From assembly GCF_030463565.1 (NCBI RefSeq), contig NC_134643.1, positions 78,055,721 through 78,119,720 on the forward strand: a DNA stretch of 64,000 nt, written 5' to 3'. Source of the stretch: Pelecanus crispus. Its lineage: Eukaryota > Chordata > Aves > Pelecaniformes > Pelecanidae. The position numbers and the translations under genes are program-made. Position 1 is the stretch's first letter; each line of letters begins with the position of its first letter. Positions 55,401-64,000 of the stretch are shown here, one piece after another. The notes under the pieces are model-generated. The model was not told the DNA's origin. It did no database searches and saw only the letters and a list, made by a program, of their open reading frames with translations.

Positions 55401-56805
55401 TCTTGGCTTTTCTGACTTTGGCAACTAAATAATAAAGCAAGGCATTTGCCAAAAGCACAGTAGTCTTTGTGTTGTGCTTCAGAAGTTACCTTAGGATTTG
55501 GGCCTACTTCATGTAATAAAAGTTTTGGTATGGAAGACGGAATGTTTGTTGGCATTTTAAGGATAGCATTTCAGCAAAGCTAGCTGGCAGCTAGAGCTGC
55601 CAATAAGAGCTACTTCCCAGATGGGTCAAACCAATAAGGTGACTCGTAGGAGGGAAAATTCAGTTTATAACATCAATTTTTGGTTTGGTTTTTAGGAGAC
55701 TCTTTTCCAGGACTTATGCCAGAGATACTGTGAACAACCTTCTTAATTGCTTATGTTGGGGCAAATGTCAGCAGCACTGTGGCCTAATACAAAAACCAAA
55801 TGGCAGGGTATGCAAAAGGTTAAAGCGAGTTTTCCTTCCTGGTGTTTGTTTAGCTTTGTTCCCTAACTGTATTTATAGCAGAAGTAGTCTCACGTGTCCT
55901 AGATTAAAGCCACGGCAGTCTGGGCTATTTCGGTGGCTTGTGTGTCCCTTGTGCTGGGGTCGAGGGATTTGGGTACGCCTCTGACTTCTGCAGCTCCACT
56001 TCAGCAAAGTACCTAAGTACGTGCTTAACTTGTAGCCCATCGGGATTTTAGGCCTACTAGCTCATCTGCCCAGGCAGCACGTCGGGCAGGTTCACTTTTC
56101 CAGACTCTGCTGGAAATAATCCTCTGGGGACTTCTGCCTTTCAGAAGTTTGAGGGTAAGATCAGATTGCATTGTGACAGCATGAATCTCCACTAAGATGA
56201 GAGCAACGTCTTCGGGAGGGGTAGTCTGTGCGTGCACACTATGTCCAGTGAGTCATGGGCATTTGAGATATCCTGCCTGTAGGCAAATAGTTGCATGCCC
56301 AGGACTTGTGGATTGTCAGACATGCAGAAATCTTGGGCAAATGGTCAGACTCCTCTTTTTTTATACCAGCAATTTCTTCGGGAGAAAAAATACAGCTGAT
56401 AGACAATGTGGTTTATTGCTGAGCTGCAGCTTCCTTTTAGCGATAGAAGGCCTGTGTCTTCGGTGCAAACTTCCCTGAAGTGCAATGTGGGATTTCTGAG
56501 GTGCTGTATGGGGTGCCCCTTCAGTGGCCTGGACCTGCAGGCAGAACCTTGCAGGCTGACCAACAGTAGGAACTGGATCATCAAGTTGGTGCTTTGATTC
56601 TTTGATGCCATTTCATGCCTGGTGATGAACACCTCCAAGTCTTGTTGTGGTCAGCAAATGGCCCCAGTCTTCCTGCTGGTCTGGCAATGGTGGTGTCTGA
56701 ATTCAGAAAACATGCAGTGAAATGAAATTCTCTTTTGCAGATTGAATTGCAGACTTGAGGCTCTGGATCCAACTCACACTGTCGGTGTTTTATTGTTTCT
56801 TATAG
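46493..56805. other. Non-coding sequence immediately upstream of the first coding exon
   Basis: This should be PPFIBP1 5' intron because 56806 follows a splice acceptor rather than a promoter. There is no CpG island here, so the transcription start lies further upstream or outside the window. An open + strand frame at 49744-50013 and a splice-like pair at 53408-53488 are noted but not supported as exons. Confidence 0.6.
49194..49243. repeat. T-tract followed by C-rich tract
   Basis: Fourteen T are followed by C-runs of about 6 to 10 separated by single A or T. The minus strand therefore has at least four G-runs with one-base loops, the pattern of a G-quadruplex. Confidence 0.8.
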
Positions 56806-56902
56806 TGTAGCTGGTGATTGTCCCTGAGAAGAGAGAAGATGATGAGTGATGCAAGTGACATGCTTGCTGCGGCTCTGGAGCAGATGGATGGCATTATAGC
56901 AG
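56806..56902 (+). CDS. PPFIBP1: PPFIBP1 (liprin-beta-1) first coding exon; coding part 56839-56902
   Basis: This exon opens the liprin-beta-1 reading frame. Liprin-beta-1 is a cytoplasmic scaffold that pairs with liprin-alpha and acts at cell adhesions and the cell cortex (established for the family). After an acceptor (ttattgtttcttatag, AG at 56804-56805) come about 33 nt of 5'UTR, then two consecutive ATGs at 56839 and 56842, both with A at -3. The translation contains MSDASDMLAAALEQMDG and ends in IIA plus the first base of a Gly codon. The donor is gtaaat at 56903, giving a phase-1 junction. The N-terminus matches vertebrate PPFIBP1 as I recall it; the paralogue PPFIBP2 starts differently (ASDASHALE-like). 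The first ATG is chosen because the family starts MM. The exact 5' edge could instead follow the second AG at 56809-56810. Later coiled-coil and SAM-domain exons lie outside the window. Confidence 0.93.
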
Positions 56903-58934
56903 GTAAATGCTTGGGGCAGTTTGTTTGGTTAGCTGTTTTGGTCCTCCTTTTTCATACCTGGAGGGCAGAGTTTCAGGCTTAGAAGGGAATGTGCTGGTAA
57001 TTTTGTTTGGTGTCTTCCATCATAGCTTAGTGATTACAAATAAATGGAGTGGAGGGATTGCACAAGCTCTCACACACAAACACAGCTAAACAGATTGTAG
57101 TTTTTCTCTTACCCTCTGTCAAAGTGCTGCTCAAAGTGGCTGAGTGATGCAGTTCAGCTGGTGCACACAGCACCATGAAAGCCAAGGACAAGGCACATTT
57201 CAAACGAAGATGAGTGTGTTTAAAGAGCTGCTGCAAGGCAGGAAGAGTAAGTTTGCCTAATACTGGCTTCCCTGAAGAGTTAAAACATGAATTGAATTTT
57301 CCTTTTTTCAAAATTGGAATGTTTTGGGTCCAAGCATTTGGCTTGGACCTGCCTTTAACATTTAAGTTTTTATAAGTACCTGTAAATTGTAAGTGGACTA
57401 AGGAGAGGCATCACAAAGTATACAACCTCTGCTTTTAAATTGAGTCTAGTAAGTTAGAAAGTAATATAAGTGCATAACACAGAGGAGCAAAGCAGCAAGA
57501 AATTAATAGTTTAATCCTATTCTAGCAGAGCTATGCAAACAGCTACCCAAACTGAAAAAAAATTCTGCAAGGATAGCAACACAGTTATAAAGTCTTTAAT
57601 AGTTTGACTTAAAGTAATTTCCCTTAGGGAAAAAAATAACCATACAGTGCGTGCTTTGTTTGGACAATGACTTTTCTCTGCAGTTTTCATAAAGATATTA
57701 AGGACACATAGCAGGAACACATGTAAAGTGGATTTAGTTGGATCATAATGATCTCTAAAAATATATATAAGCTGTGACTTTAGTAATTTCCTTAAGTAGA
57801 TACTGGTATTTGGATCCAACCATGTATCTGTGTTTCCAAAAGCCTAAGTTGGTTATGGCAGGATGAGGTTTAATATAAAAATAAAATATGATGTTGGGAT
57901 GTTTAAGTCACCACAGACTTAATTTACCCACGTGTCTGAACAGACTTATAAAGTAATATAACAAAGAGATATCAACTCCTGTGCTGTTGTGGAGATTTTT
58001 TTCTCTTCATTTTTTTCAAAGGGAATTAGCAGAATACTTGCATTTTTGTGGCTTACCAGATGAGGTGAATGAAAGTTCGTAGAAGTGCATGTATGGCATA
58101 TCACTGTTGTTTCCAAAAGTTGACAGTACCAAAGCTGATGCTCTGTCATGAACATGTCTCATTGTGCCGAGGCATTACTGTATTAAGATCACAAATCAGT
58201 GTGCTGAAATTATAGTTGGAATTAGCTGGGTTGACTTAAATTAATCTTAATCTTGAATTCGTAGTTTCCTTCCTTCCTGATATATAGCAACTTTTAATGT
58301 AGGTCAAATATATGTACTGTGAGTTTATGCAAATAAGAGATTTTTCTCTTTATTAGCATGCAAATGTCAGTGCTACCATGTCAAACTGTTGGGTTTAAAA
58401 TTTATTCTCATGTAGAAGTGATTCACTCTTATTTATCTTCATATTTTTCTTTATTCTTCTAAAAAAGTTTCCAGTGCCTTGGAGCAGTGTAACATATTTC
58501 TGCATGAAAAAAACCATGCAGAGCACAGTTTCCTCTGGAAACCATCAGTGTCTGACTTGGGTCATGCAATCCCTACAGGGTGACTCAAAGCATTAGCAGA
58601 GCCTGTTCCCCCTGCAGTACTTTCCGCCTCTGATACATCCCAGGGAGCAGGAGCCCAGCCCATGCCTTGAACCTGTGGGCACGGTGGTGGCGTATATGTC
58701 CTCTGTTGGATCAGCCAACCTCCTTCCTGCTGGAGCTTCCATCCGTATAGCACACCAGCAAGGGCTTGCTCTTCTCCGAATTGCTACGTGACGTGGGCAG
58801 AATCCGGCACCAGCGCTGAGTTTGTGTCGGATAAGTGCCCACCAGGAGCAAACGTCGCCTAGCATTTCTCAGCCTTGCTGTGGGTCTGACCTGCTTGCCT
58901 TGTGCTTGACCCCGTGTGATTTTGCTCCCTCCAG
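56903..58934 (+). other. PPFIBP1 intron between the first two coding exons
   Basis: This 2,032-bp phase-1 GT-AG intron starts gtaaat and ends in a pyrimidine-rich acceptor. Apart from an AT-rich stretch around 57750-57960 I see no recognisable element in it. The short ORFs here, for example those on the minus strand near 58593-58998, lie in or overlap antisense to the second coding exon and are shadows. Confidence 0.85.
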
Positions 58935-59140
58935 GTTCGAAGGCGCTGGAGTACTCCAACGGCATCTTTGACTGCCAGTCCCCCACCTCTCCCTTCATGG
59001 GGGGCCTGCGGGCTCTGCACCTGGTGGAAGACTTGCGGGGCTTGCTGGAGATGATGGAAGCGGATGAGAGGGAGGGGCTGCGCTGCCAGGTCCCAGACTC
59101 GACAGCAGAGGCTCTGATTGAATGGCTCCAAAGTCAAATG
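58935..59140 (+). CDS. PPFIBP1: PPFIBP1 (liprin-beta-1) second coding exon, residues 22-90
   Basis: The acceptor gattttgctccctccag ends at 58934 and the donor gtacag starts at 59141. The exon is 206 nt. With the single g carried over from the previous exon it gives exactly 69 codons without a stop, so it ends in phase 0. The peptide runs from GSKALEYSNGIFDCQ, through SPTSPFMGG and LRALHLVEDLRGLLEMME, to STAEALIEWLQSQM. This is the conserved N-terminal segment of liprin-beta-1 before its coiled coil. It differs from my recollection of the human protein only by conservative changes such as I/V, K/R and T/A. In known PPFIBP1 the next exon continues with the start of the coiled coil; no such sequence is seen up to 64000. 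The reading is direct and the family assignment comes from recognising the sequence. Confidence 0.95.
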
Positions 59141-61930
59141 GTACAGTCTTGCCTTGTTTCACTCGTAACGCGCTCGTTTTGTCTGTTAGCTAGACCAGCT
59201 CAAGCAGTGGGGCTGTGTTTTATGCAGGGCATTGGCATTTAAAAGTTTTAGAGTAGGTTTCAAAGAACCAAAGGGAAGAGATTTTGGTTTGGAGATGATG
59301 CCGTGGGGCCTTGGAAAAGCTGTAGCACAAATACCTTGTGCAGTCGGTTGGCCTGTGCTTTTTTTGATGTACCACCATGCCTCATTCTGAGGAACAAAAA
59401 ATTTTCAGTAATTGGAGTTTCATCTCAGAGGTTTGGGGAAAGACATTTTTATAGGAATCATACACTTAAATGGGGGTTGAAAAGACCTGTTTTCAATATG
59501 CACTTTTCACTAAAAAGCATTTTTGGCAGCATATTTTCTACAGGGACCAGTGTTGTTACTGAGCTTCCTTACCTGTTTTATAACAGAAGTGAGTAGTATA
59601 AGCTCAGCATCCCTTTAATGTGGAAACCAAACCAAATTTTTATTTTCTGTGTTGGTGACAATCTACCCTTTTTTGTCACCCTTGCTTTAAAAATACGCCA
59701 GAATATACCTGACAAGGCTGTTCTTTCCCCAAGACTTGATTTTCCCAAAAAATCAAATATTATTCGAGTGGAGGCTACCTGAAGACTATGCTGGGAACTA
59801 AAATGTTGTGCTTATCAGAAGGTGAGTTACATGGCATCATTTTCAAAGGACCCACTGTTTTTACCTCCAGGTGCCCTGTGAGTGGTGACTTCCTAGCAGG
59901 GTCAAATAGGAGTCTGTGTGCTCATGGTCTGCGGCAGGGTTTGCGTCGTGGTGGTGTGGGTGTGCACAGGTTTCGGGGAAGCTCCAGCAGTGGAAGTCAA
60001 GACTTATTTCCAGAGGGTTTAAGTCGGCCTGTAGCTGTAATAATGACAGAATGACAGCAGCAGTGGGTGTGCACTTCGACAGCAGTGTCGGGGTCCTCCG
60101 GTCTGACACACTTGCACTGGCCAAGGTAATGCTGTACTGTTGAAATGGGGATGCCAGATCTGGTGAAGGCTGGGTGCGATGCAGGACAGGCCACCGTGGT
60201 GGCTCTGCGTTGCACCCTATGCATTGCTGCTTCTGGGACAGGCAGCCACCGTCGCCTGGTCCCTTCCCAGGACGGGCATCACACCCACTCAGGAGGAGTT
60301 CGGTCACCCTGGAGCCACGGCTGATCATGTGTAAAATGTTTTTATCTTGATACACGGGTTTATTTCAGTGCTCAGTTGCAGCCCAGAGTGGTGGGTGCGG
60401 GACTGTGCTTGGCCTGTGCTCCCCAGCCGCAGTTTCGGCAGGCGTGGGGCTGCGGCTGGTGCTGGGTGACCTGACGTGCCATCTAGCGGCACACGGGCTG
60501 TGCGCAGCGCTGTGGGAAGAGGCGAGGACCTGGGCTAGCGTGGCTGGGCTCACTTGCCTAGCTGTTGCGGAAACGTTTGACGGGAGAGCTTTTTTGGGTT
60601 TTTTTTCTCCTTTGCTTTGAACTGTGCATTTGAAAATGCCTGAAACTTAATGAAGCACGTGGGAGCTTTCCCACTGCCTTCAGTGGGATTTGGATCTCGC
60701 CCCCGCTGTCAAAGCATGGCAGGCAACGCTGAGATCAGGAGGAGGAGACAGGAGTGACATTCAAGTCAGATCTTTAAAACATGCAGAGTTCCTGCTAACA
60801 TCAGCATTTCCTTCCTGTGTAATGTACAGCAGTGGACATCGCTCTAACTAGTCTGCTCTGTGCGGAGCAGAAATCAAGGGATGTAACAGGTTTCATGCAA
60901 TATGGACTTCATAAATAAAAAAAATGTTTATATGCCAAATAAACAGCCTTGGAAAATTAACTTGTCCCCATGGTGTGCATAGACATCAGTAGTCCACGCT
61001 TAGCAATGCTGATCCACCATGTTATTCTAGAGTAAAGGGATCCAGCAGCATGGCTGGAGGCTGTAGTGTCTGTTGAGATTAATGAGGTGAAGGCCAGTCA
61101 TTGCCCCTTGTGGCAGCAAATGTGTGACTTAGGGATGCCTGGCTGTTAGGATCTGCAGCAGGGTCCTTCAGACCTGTGTGATGTGGATCACCACATGGCA
61201 ATGAGACAGTAATAGTTTTCATTGTGGCCGTGGGCTGAATCTGGGAGAGGAAGGGCTCTGTTGTGCCATTCAGCTTGGTGCCTCCTAAGCACTGGAAAAA
61301 ATACACAGTGGGTTGTTTGTAGAAAAGGTTGCGGAAAACAGCCATTCCACCTATGCTTCTCCTCGGTCTGCCTCAAATTTTTTCCCTGTACACTCTGGCA
61401 TCCTTAAAGCCCCTAGTAGGAAGGACTGAACATTACACTTTGTACTGTGCTACAAGCATGGCATTTGCAGGTGTCACCAGTCCCTGTCTGAGCAGGAAGG
61501 TGTTAGGTGAAGTGCCCGGCTGATTTACAGGAAGGCTTTCTGCACCTATGCCCATCCTTACTGAGGAAGGGAAGATACCTCCTTGGTTTGAAATAGGTTT
61601 AATCCTCCGTGCATGAAGAAGTTGCATCCACCGGCCTATTCCAAGCTGCTGGAACTGGTGCGTGACATCCCATCCGAAGCTGTAAGCAAGTCTCTCATGT
61701 CTCAGAGGAAAACAAAAATAGTGTTCACTGCTGCCAAACAGCGTGTCACAAGAGAAAAATCCTCTCCTGGCCCCTGCAGGGAAACCGCTGATGCCCTAGT
61801 TGGGAAAAGGGTCTGACAATGGTCTCCCAAAGTTGCTCGCTTCTGTAAAACGGGGCAGGGCAATCAATTTTGCCATGCCAGAATTGGCTGCCCCATGTCC
61901 CTGTACCACTTCTTAGTGACCACTTCCTTT
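59141..61930 (+). other. PPFIBP1 intron after the second coding exon, proximal part
   Basis: The interval begins with the gtacag donor. It holds a CpG-dense patch at about 60397-60586, listed separately. A 164-codon minus-strand ORF (59861-60355) has no family resemblance I can name. No further PPFIBP1 exon was found by reading for the expected coiled-coil start. Confidence 0.75.
60397..60586. promoter_or_regulatory. CpG-dense patch in PPFIBP1 intron
   Basis: I count about 15 CpG dinucleotides in roughly 190 bp, against a strongly CpG-depleted background. The stretch is also G+C-rich. It is too short for a standard CpG island. It could be a small regulatory element or an eroded promoter, or a chance GC-rich pocket. 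No TATA box or exon with a good donor is evident beside it. Confidence 0.25.
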
Positions 61931-61935
61931 CTGCT
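61931..61935. repeat. Target-site duplication, left copy (CTGCT)
   Basis: CTGCT directly precedes the LTR terminus at 61936 and is repeated exactly at 62490-62494. A 5-bp duplication fits ERVL-type (class III) integration. Confidence 0.85.
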
Positions 61936-62066
61936 TGTTGTGGTTTAACCCAGCAGGCAGCTAACCACCACACAGCCGTTCACTCGCTCCCCCTGCTCCC
62001 CAGTGGGATGAGGGAGAGAATTGGGGGAAAAAAAAAAGTAAAATTTGTGGGTTGAGATAAAGGCAG

Positions 62067-62072
62067 TTTAAT
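62067..62072 (-). promoter_or_regulatory. LTR polyadenylation signal ATTAAA
   Basis: ATTAAA on the minus strand lies about 155 bp downstream of the LTR TATA box, the expected R-region order. It faces away from PPFIBP1 transcription. Confidence 0.6.
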
Positions 62073-62196
62073 AGGACAGAAAAGGAAGGGAAAATAATAA
62101 TAATACACAAAGCAAGTGATGCACAATGCAATTGCTCACCACCTGCTGACCGACACCCAGCCAGTTCCCAAGCAGCGATTGCTGCTCCCCAGCCAA

Positions 62197-62223
62197 CCCC
62201 CCCCCCCCCCCCCCCCCCCCCCC
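62197..62223. repeat. 27-nt C homopolymer inside the LTR
   Basis: There are 27 uninterrupted C residues on the + strand (G on the LTR sense strand), just downstream of the LTR TATA box. Other copies of the family carry short G-runs here, so this is probably a local expansion. Its exact length may be unreliable because homopolymers are error-prone in assembly. Confidence 0.8.
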
Positions 62224-62225
62224 AG

Positions 62226-62233
62226 TTTATATA
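62226..62233 (-). promoter_or_regulatory. LTR TATA box
   Basis: TATATAAA on the minus strand, in the context CAGTATATAAACTG that is typical of this LTR family. It marks the U3 promoter. Whether it is active is unknown. Confidence 0.65.
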
Positions 62234-62489
62234 CTGAGCGTGACATCATATGGTATGGAATAGCCCTTTGGTCAGTTTGGCTCAGCTGTCCTGGCTGTGC
62301 CTCCTCCCAGTTTCTTGTGCACCTGGCAGAGCATGGGAAGCTGAAAAGTCCTTGACTAGTGTGAGCAGTACTTAGCAACAACTAAAATATCAGTGCGTTA
62401 TCAGCATTATTCTCATACTAAACCCAAAACACAGCACTGTGTCAGCTACTAAGAAGAGAATTAACTCTGTCCCAGCCAAAACCAGAACA

Positions 62490-62494
62490 CTGCT
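62490..62494. repeat. Target-site duplication, right copy (CTGCT)
   Basis: Exact repeat of 61931-61935, immediately after the LTR end ...CAGAACA. Confidence 0.85.
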
Positions 62495-62997
62495 CCTCTC
62501 GGTGTCCAAGTCTGTGCAAGCACTCAGAAAGGGCCAAAGAGTTAAAACAACTCATGCTGATTTTGTTTTTAACTGGTAGATGCCAGATGGCCATGTGTGA
62601 CACCAGAGCACATGTACAGTGCCCAGACATCTGACAGAGCTCTTCCAAGAGAATCCATTGGATGGTCCCCACAAGGAGTTTGGAGAAGTTGAAAATGCAG
62701 ATATGTCTGCCGCACAATAATAAGCCAGTTTAACTATAACATGTCATTTCTAGCTGTTGATCTGCAGCTCAAACCTGATCTCTTGTTTTGCTGAAACCAT
62801 GCTCACGTCTCCATGTGCAAATGGTCGGCAGGTGAACATTGGTTAAAATTACAAATGAGGACATTTGTTCAAAGTCTGGAAAGGGACTGAGGCCTTTTCT
62901 AAGCTCAGACATGTTGGGACTGTGTGCTTTCACTGGGAACCAGACCTGAAATCCATAGCCAGATCATAACTATTCCAAAGTTTTGCAGTTTTTTCAG
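62495..62997 (+). other. Intron sequence between LTR and exon-like ORF
   Basis: No gene or recognisable repeat is seen. It ends in a short T-tract and cag (to 62997) that would serve as the acceptor of the exon-like ORF that follows. Confidence 0.6.
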
Positions 62998-63216
62998 ATT
63001 TCTCCTGATCAACAGAAATGCTTAACATATTGTGATATGTGCTTTAATAAAACATGTGCTGTACTCCGTGAAAATGGAGCTTCTGACTTGGATATAGACA
63101 GCATGCAAGTAATCTGTAACATCATCACCAGACACAAGACCATTTTAAATGAAACTCTGCCTTTTGCAAGACCAAGGCATTGTGTCCAGCTGGAAGTTGA
63201 TAGATCCATCTCTTGA
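62998..63216 (+). other. Putative alternative terminal exon, 72 codons plus stop; unrecognised peptide
   Basis: A T-rich acceptor (gcagttttttcag, AG at 62996-62997) leads into 72 sense codons and a TGA at 63214-63216. The peptide starts ISPDQQKCLTYCDMC, contains NGASDLDIDSMQVI and TRHKTILNETLPFARPRH, and ends LEVDRSIS. It is rich in Cys near its start and has mixed polar composition unlike low-complexity intron translation. I do not recognise a family. The frame is phase 0 and therefore joins directly to the PPFIBP1 exon ending at 59140, which would yield a truncated protein of about 162 residues. A possible ATTAAA signal lies at 63700-63705. It could equally be a fragment of an old transposon or gene, or chance. 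Confidence 0.25.
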
Positions 63217-64000
63217 AGAATAATTCTCAGAAAACTTGCTCCCAGTCATGAATGTTGCTCCAATTTTTCTTCAGTTGAAACAAACAAGAGACAGTCTTCT
63301 TTCTGGTTATTATTTTTCTTGACAGTGTTTTTTGGTGGTTTTTTTTTTTTTTTAAATATGTCTTATGCAACAGTCTTCTCAGAAAGAAGAACCAACTGTG
63401 GCTTGTTAAAAAGGAGGGTGAAGGGTAGAAGTGGGTGGACAGTCGCTTCCCACACCTCAGAGCCAGCTTCCCCAAGCTCCTGATCTGAACTTGTGTATGT
63501 GGGTCCTGTTGCGTGTCGTCTTCTCTTTAAAGGACGTGCTCCTGGAACAAAAGAGCCAGGATAATATTTTTCTTTAAAATCCACAGCAAGTGCAACTGTG
63601 GTTTTAGCTTCGGAAGTGACTTTCTGAATTTGAATATATATATTATAATTTTTTTTTTTTCCACTCCAGAAGTGAATTTCTGGAGTTGACTATAAGATCA
63701 TTAAAGAAAAACAAGCTTTATGGCCTCAAAGGTTTGTTGAAGAACATTTTCAACTCATCTGAAGATGATAGTTAATTTGAGCTGTGGTACCCATAGTGGC
63801 TTGTGCAACCCAGAGTGTTGCTGCTGTGAATAGCAGATCTGCTGTCATCTCACAGACAGCCTCAGATTTTAACACTTCTTCAACAAGTTGGTTCTCCCAG
63901 AATGTGGCTGGGACTAATGAGAGTTAATATGAGGGGATATTAGATTTCAGAGAGAAGTCTTCCTCGCTGGATGAACATAGTTGTAATCTTACAGAGATAT
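63217..64000 (+). other. Intron tail to window end
   Basis: It contains a 15-T run (63339-63353), a TA-rich stretch near 63636-63648 and an ATTAAA hexamer (63700-63705). No PPFIBP1 exon is identifiable. Confidence 0.6.

Larger units (their letters stand above)
61936..62489 (-). mobile_element. Solo LTR of an avian endogenous retrovirus, ERVL-like
   Basis: Read on the minus strand, this 554-bp element begins TGTTCTGGTTTTGGCTGGGA and ends GGTTAAACCACAACA, the TG...CA termini of an LTR. It matches, as I recall it, a very common LTR family of neoavian genomes. On the minus strand it carries TATATAAA (62226-62233), then a G-homopolymer, then an ATTAAA polyadenylation signal (62067-62072) in the right order for U3-R-U5. 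No gag, pol or env sequence flanks it, so it is a solo LTR left by LTR-LTR recombination. It is inserted antisense in the PPFIBP1 intron. Perfect 5-bp duplications (CTGCT) on both sides confirm the boundaries. Confidence 0.92.

Noticed and set aside
1..56805. Exons of a neighbouring gene such as SMCO2 or ARNTL2 (5' of PPFIBP1 in mammals)
   Set aside because: I looked for recognisable coding segments and found none; synteny alone is not evidence.
58593..59137. Minus-strand ORFs over the second PPFIBP1 exon
   Set aside because: They overlap or lie next to the conserved + strand exon with correct splice sites; they are shadows.
61613..61816. 67-codon ORF starting MKKLHPPAYSKLLELV
   Set aside because: Protein-like texture but no upstream frame, no recognisable family and no clear splice framing.
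1..64000. CRISPR arrays, operons, phage or bacterial mobile systems
   Set aside because: No regularly spaced repeats, no dense ORFs with ribosome-binding sites; the window is a vertebrate intronic region.

Overview
The window is vertebrate nuclear DNA from a bird, probably a passerine. It has long introns, GT-AG splice sites, few CpGs and no bacterial-style gene packing. The avian call rests on three repeats: a CR1 LINE 3' end (11546-11621, antisense), a tRNA-Ile/CR1 composite SINE of the TguSINE1 type (about 17194-17325, antisense), and a solo LTR of a common avian endogenous retrovirus family (61936-62489, antisense) with a perfect 5-bp target-site duplication. The TguSINE1-type element points to passerines. 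An older, degraded MIR-like SINE lies at about 32905-33115.

The only gene supported with confidence is the 5' end of PPFIBP1 (liprin-beta-1) on the + strand. Its first coding exon (about 56806-56902, ATG at 56839) and second coding exon (58935-59140) encode the first 90 residues. They are joined by a phase-1 intron of 2,032 bp, and the second exon ends in phase 0. The next exon expected from the family is not in the window, so the sequence from 59141 to the end is intron. Everything before 56806 reads as non-coding and is best explained as long 5' intron and/or intergenic DNA upstream of the start codon. One well-formed but unproven 76-nt exon candidate at 28134-28209 could be a 5'UTR exon.

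Region by region: 1-28133 is non-coding with two recognisable retroposons, homopolymers, a cluster of small hairpins and short repeats around 25350-26360, and a pair of diverged copies of an unidentified repeat (25999-26085 and 27569-27657). 28134-32339 holds the exon candidate and a small perfect hairpin. 32340-33115 is AT-rich with few ORFs and ends in the MIR relic, which makes it a candidate conserved non-coding block. 33116-56805 is unremarkable intron-like sequence with C-rich tracts. 56806-59140 carries the two PPFIBP1 exons. 59141-64000 is the following intron, with a CpG-dense patch, the solo LTR, and an exon-like 72-codon ORF (62998-63216) in phase with the preceding PPFIBP1 exon.

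Most open reading frames in the window lack similarity I can recognise, splice context or a codon pattern that would make them genes, and I treat them as chance. I found no CRISPR, operon, phage or other multi-gene system. The most testable novel items are the in-phase putative alternative terminal exon, the candidate 5'UTR exon, the unidentified repeat pair and the MIR-containing block.
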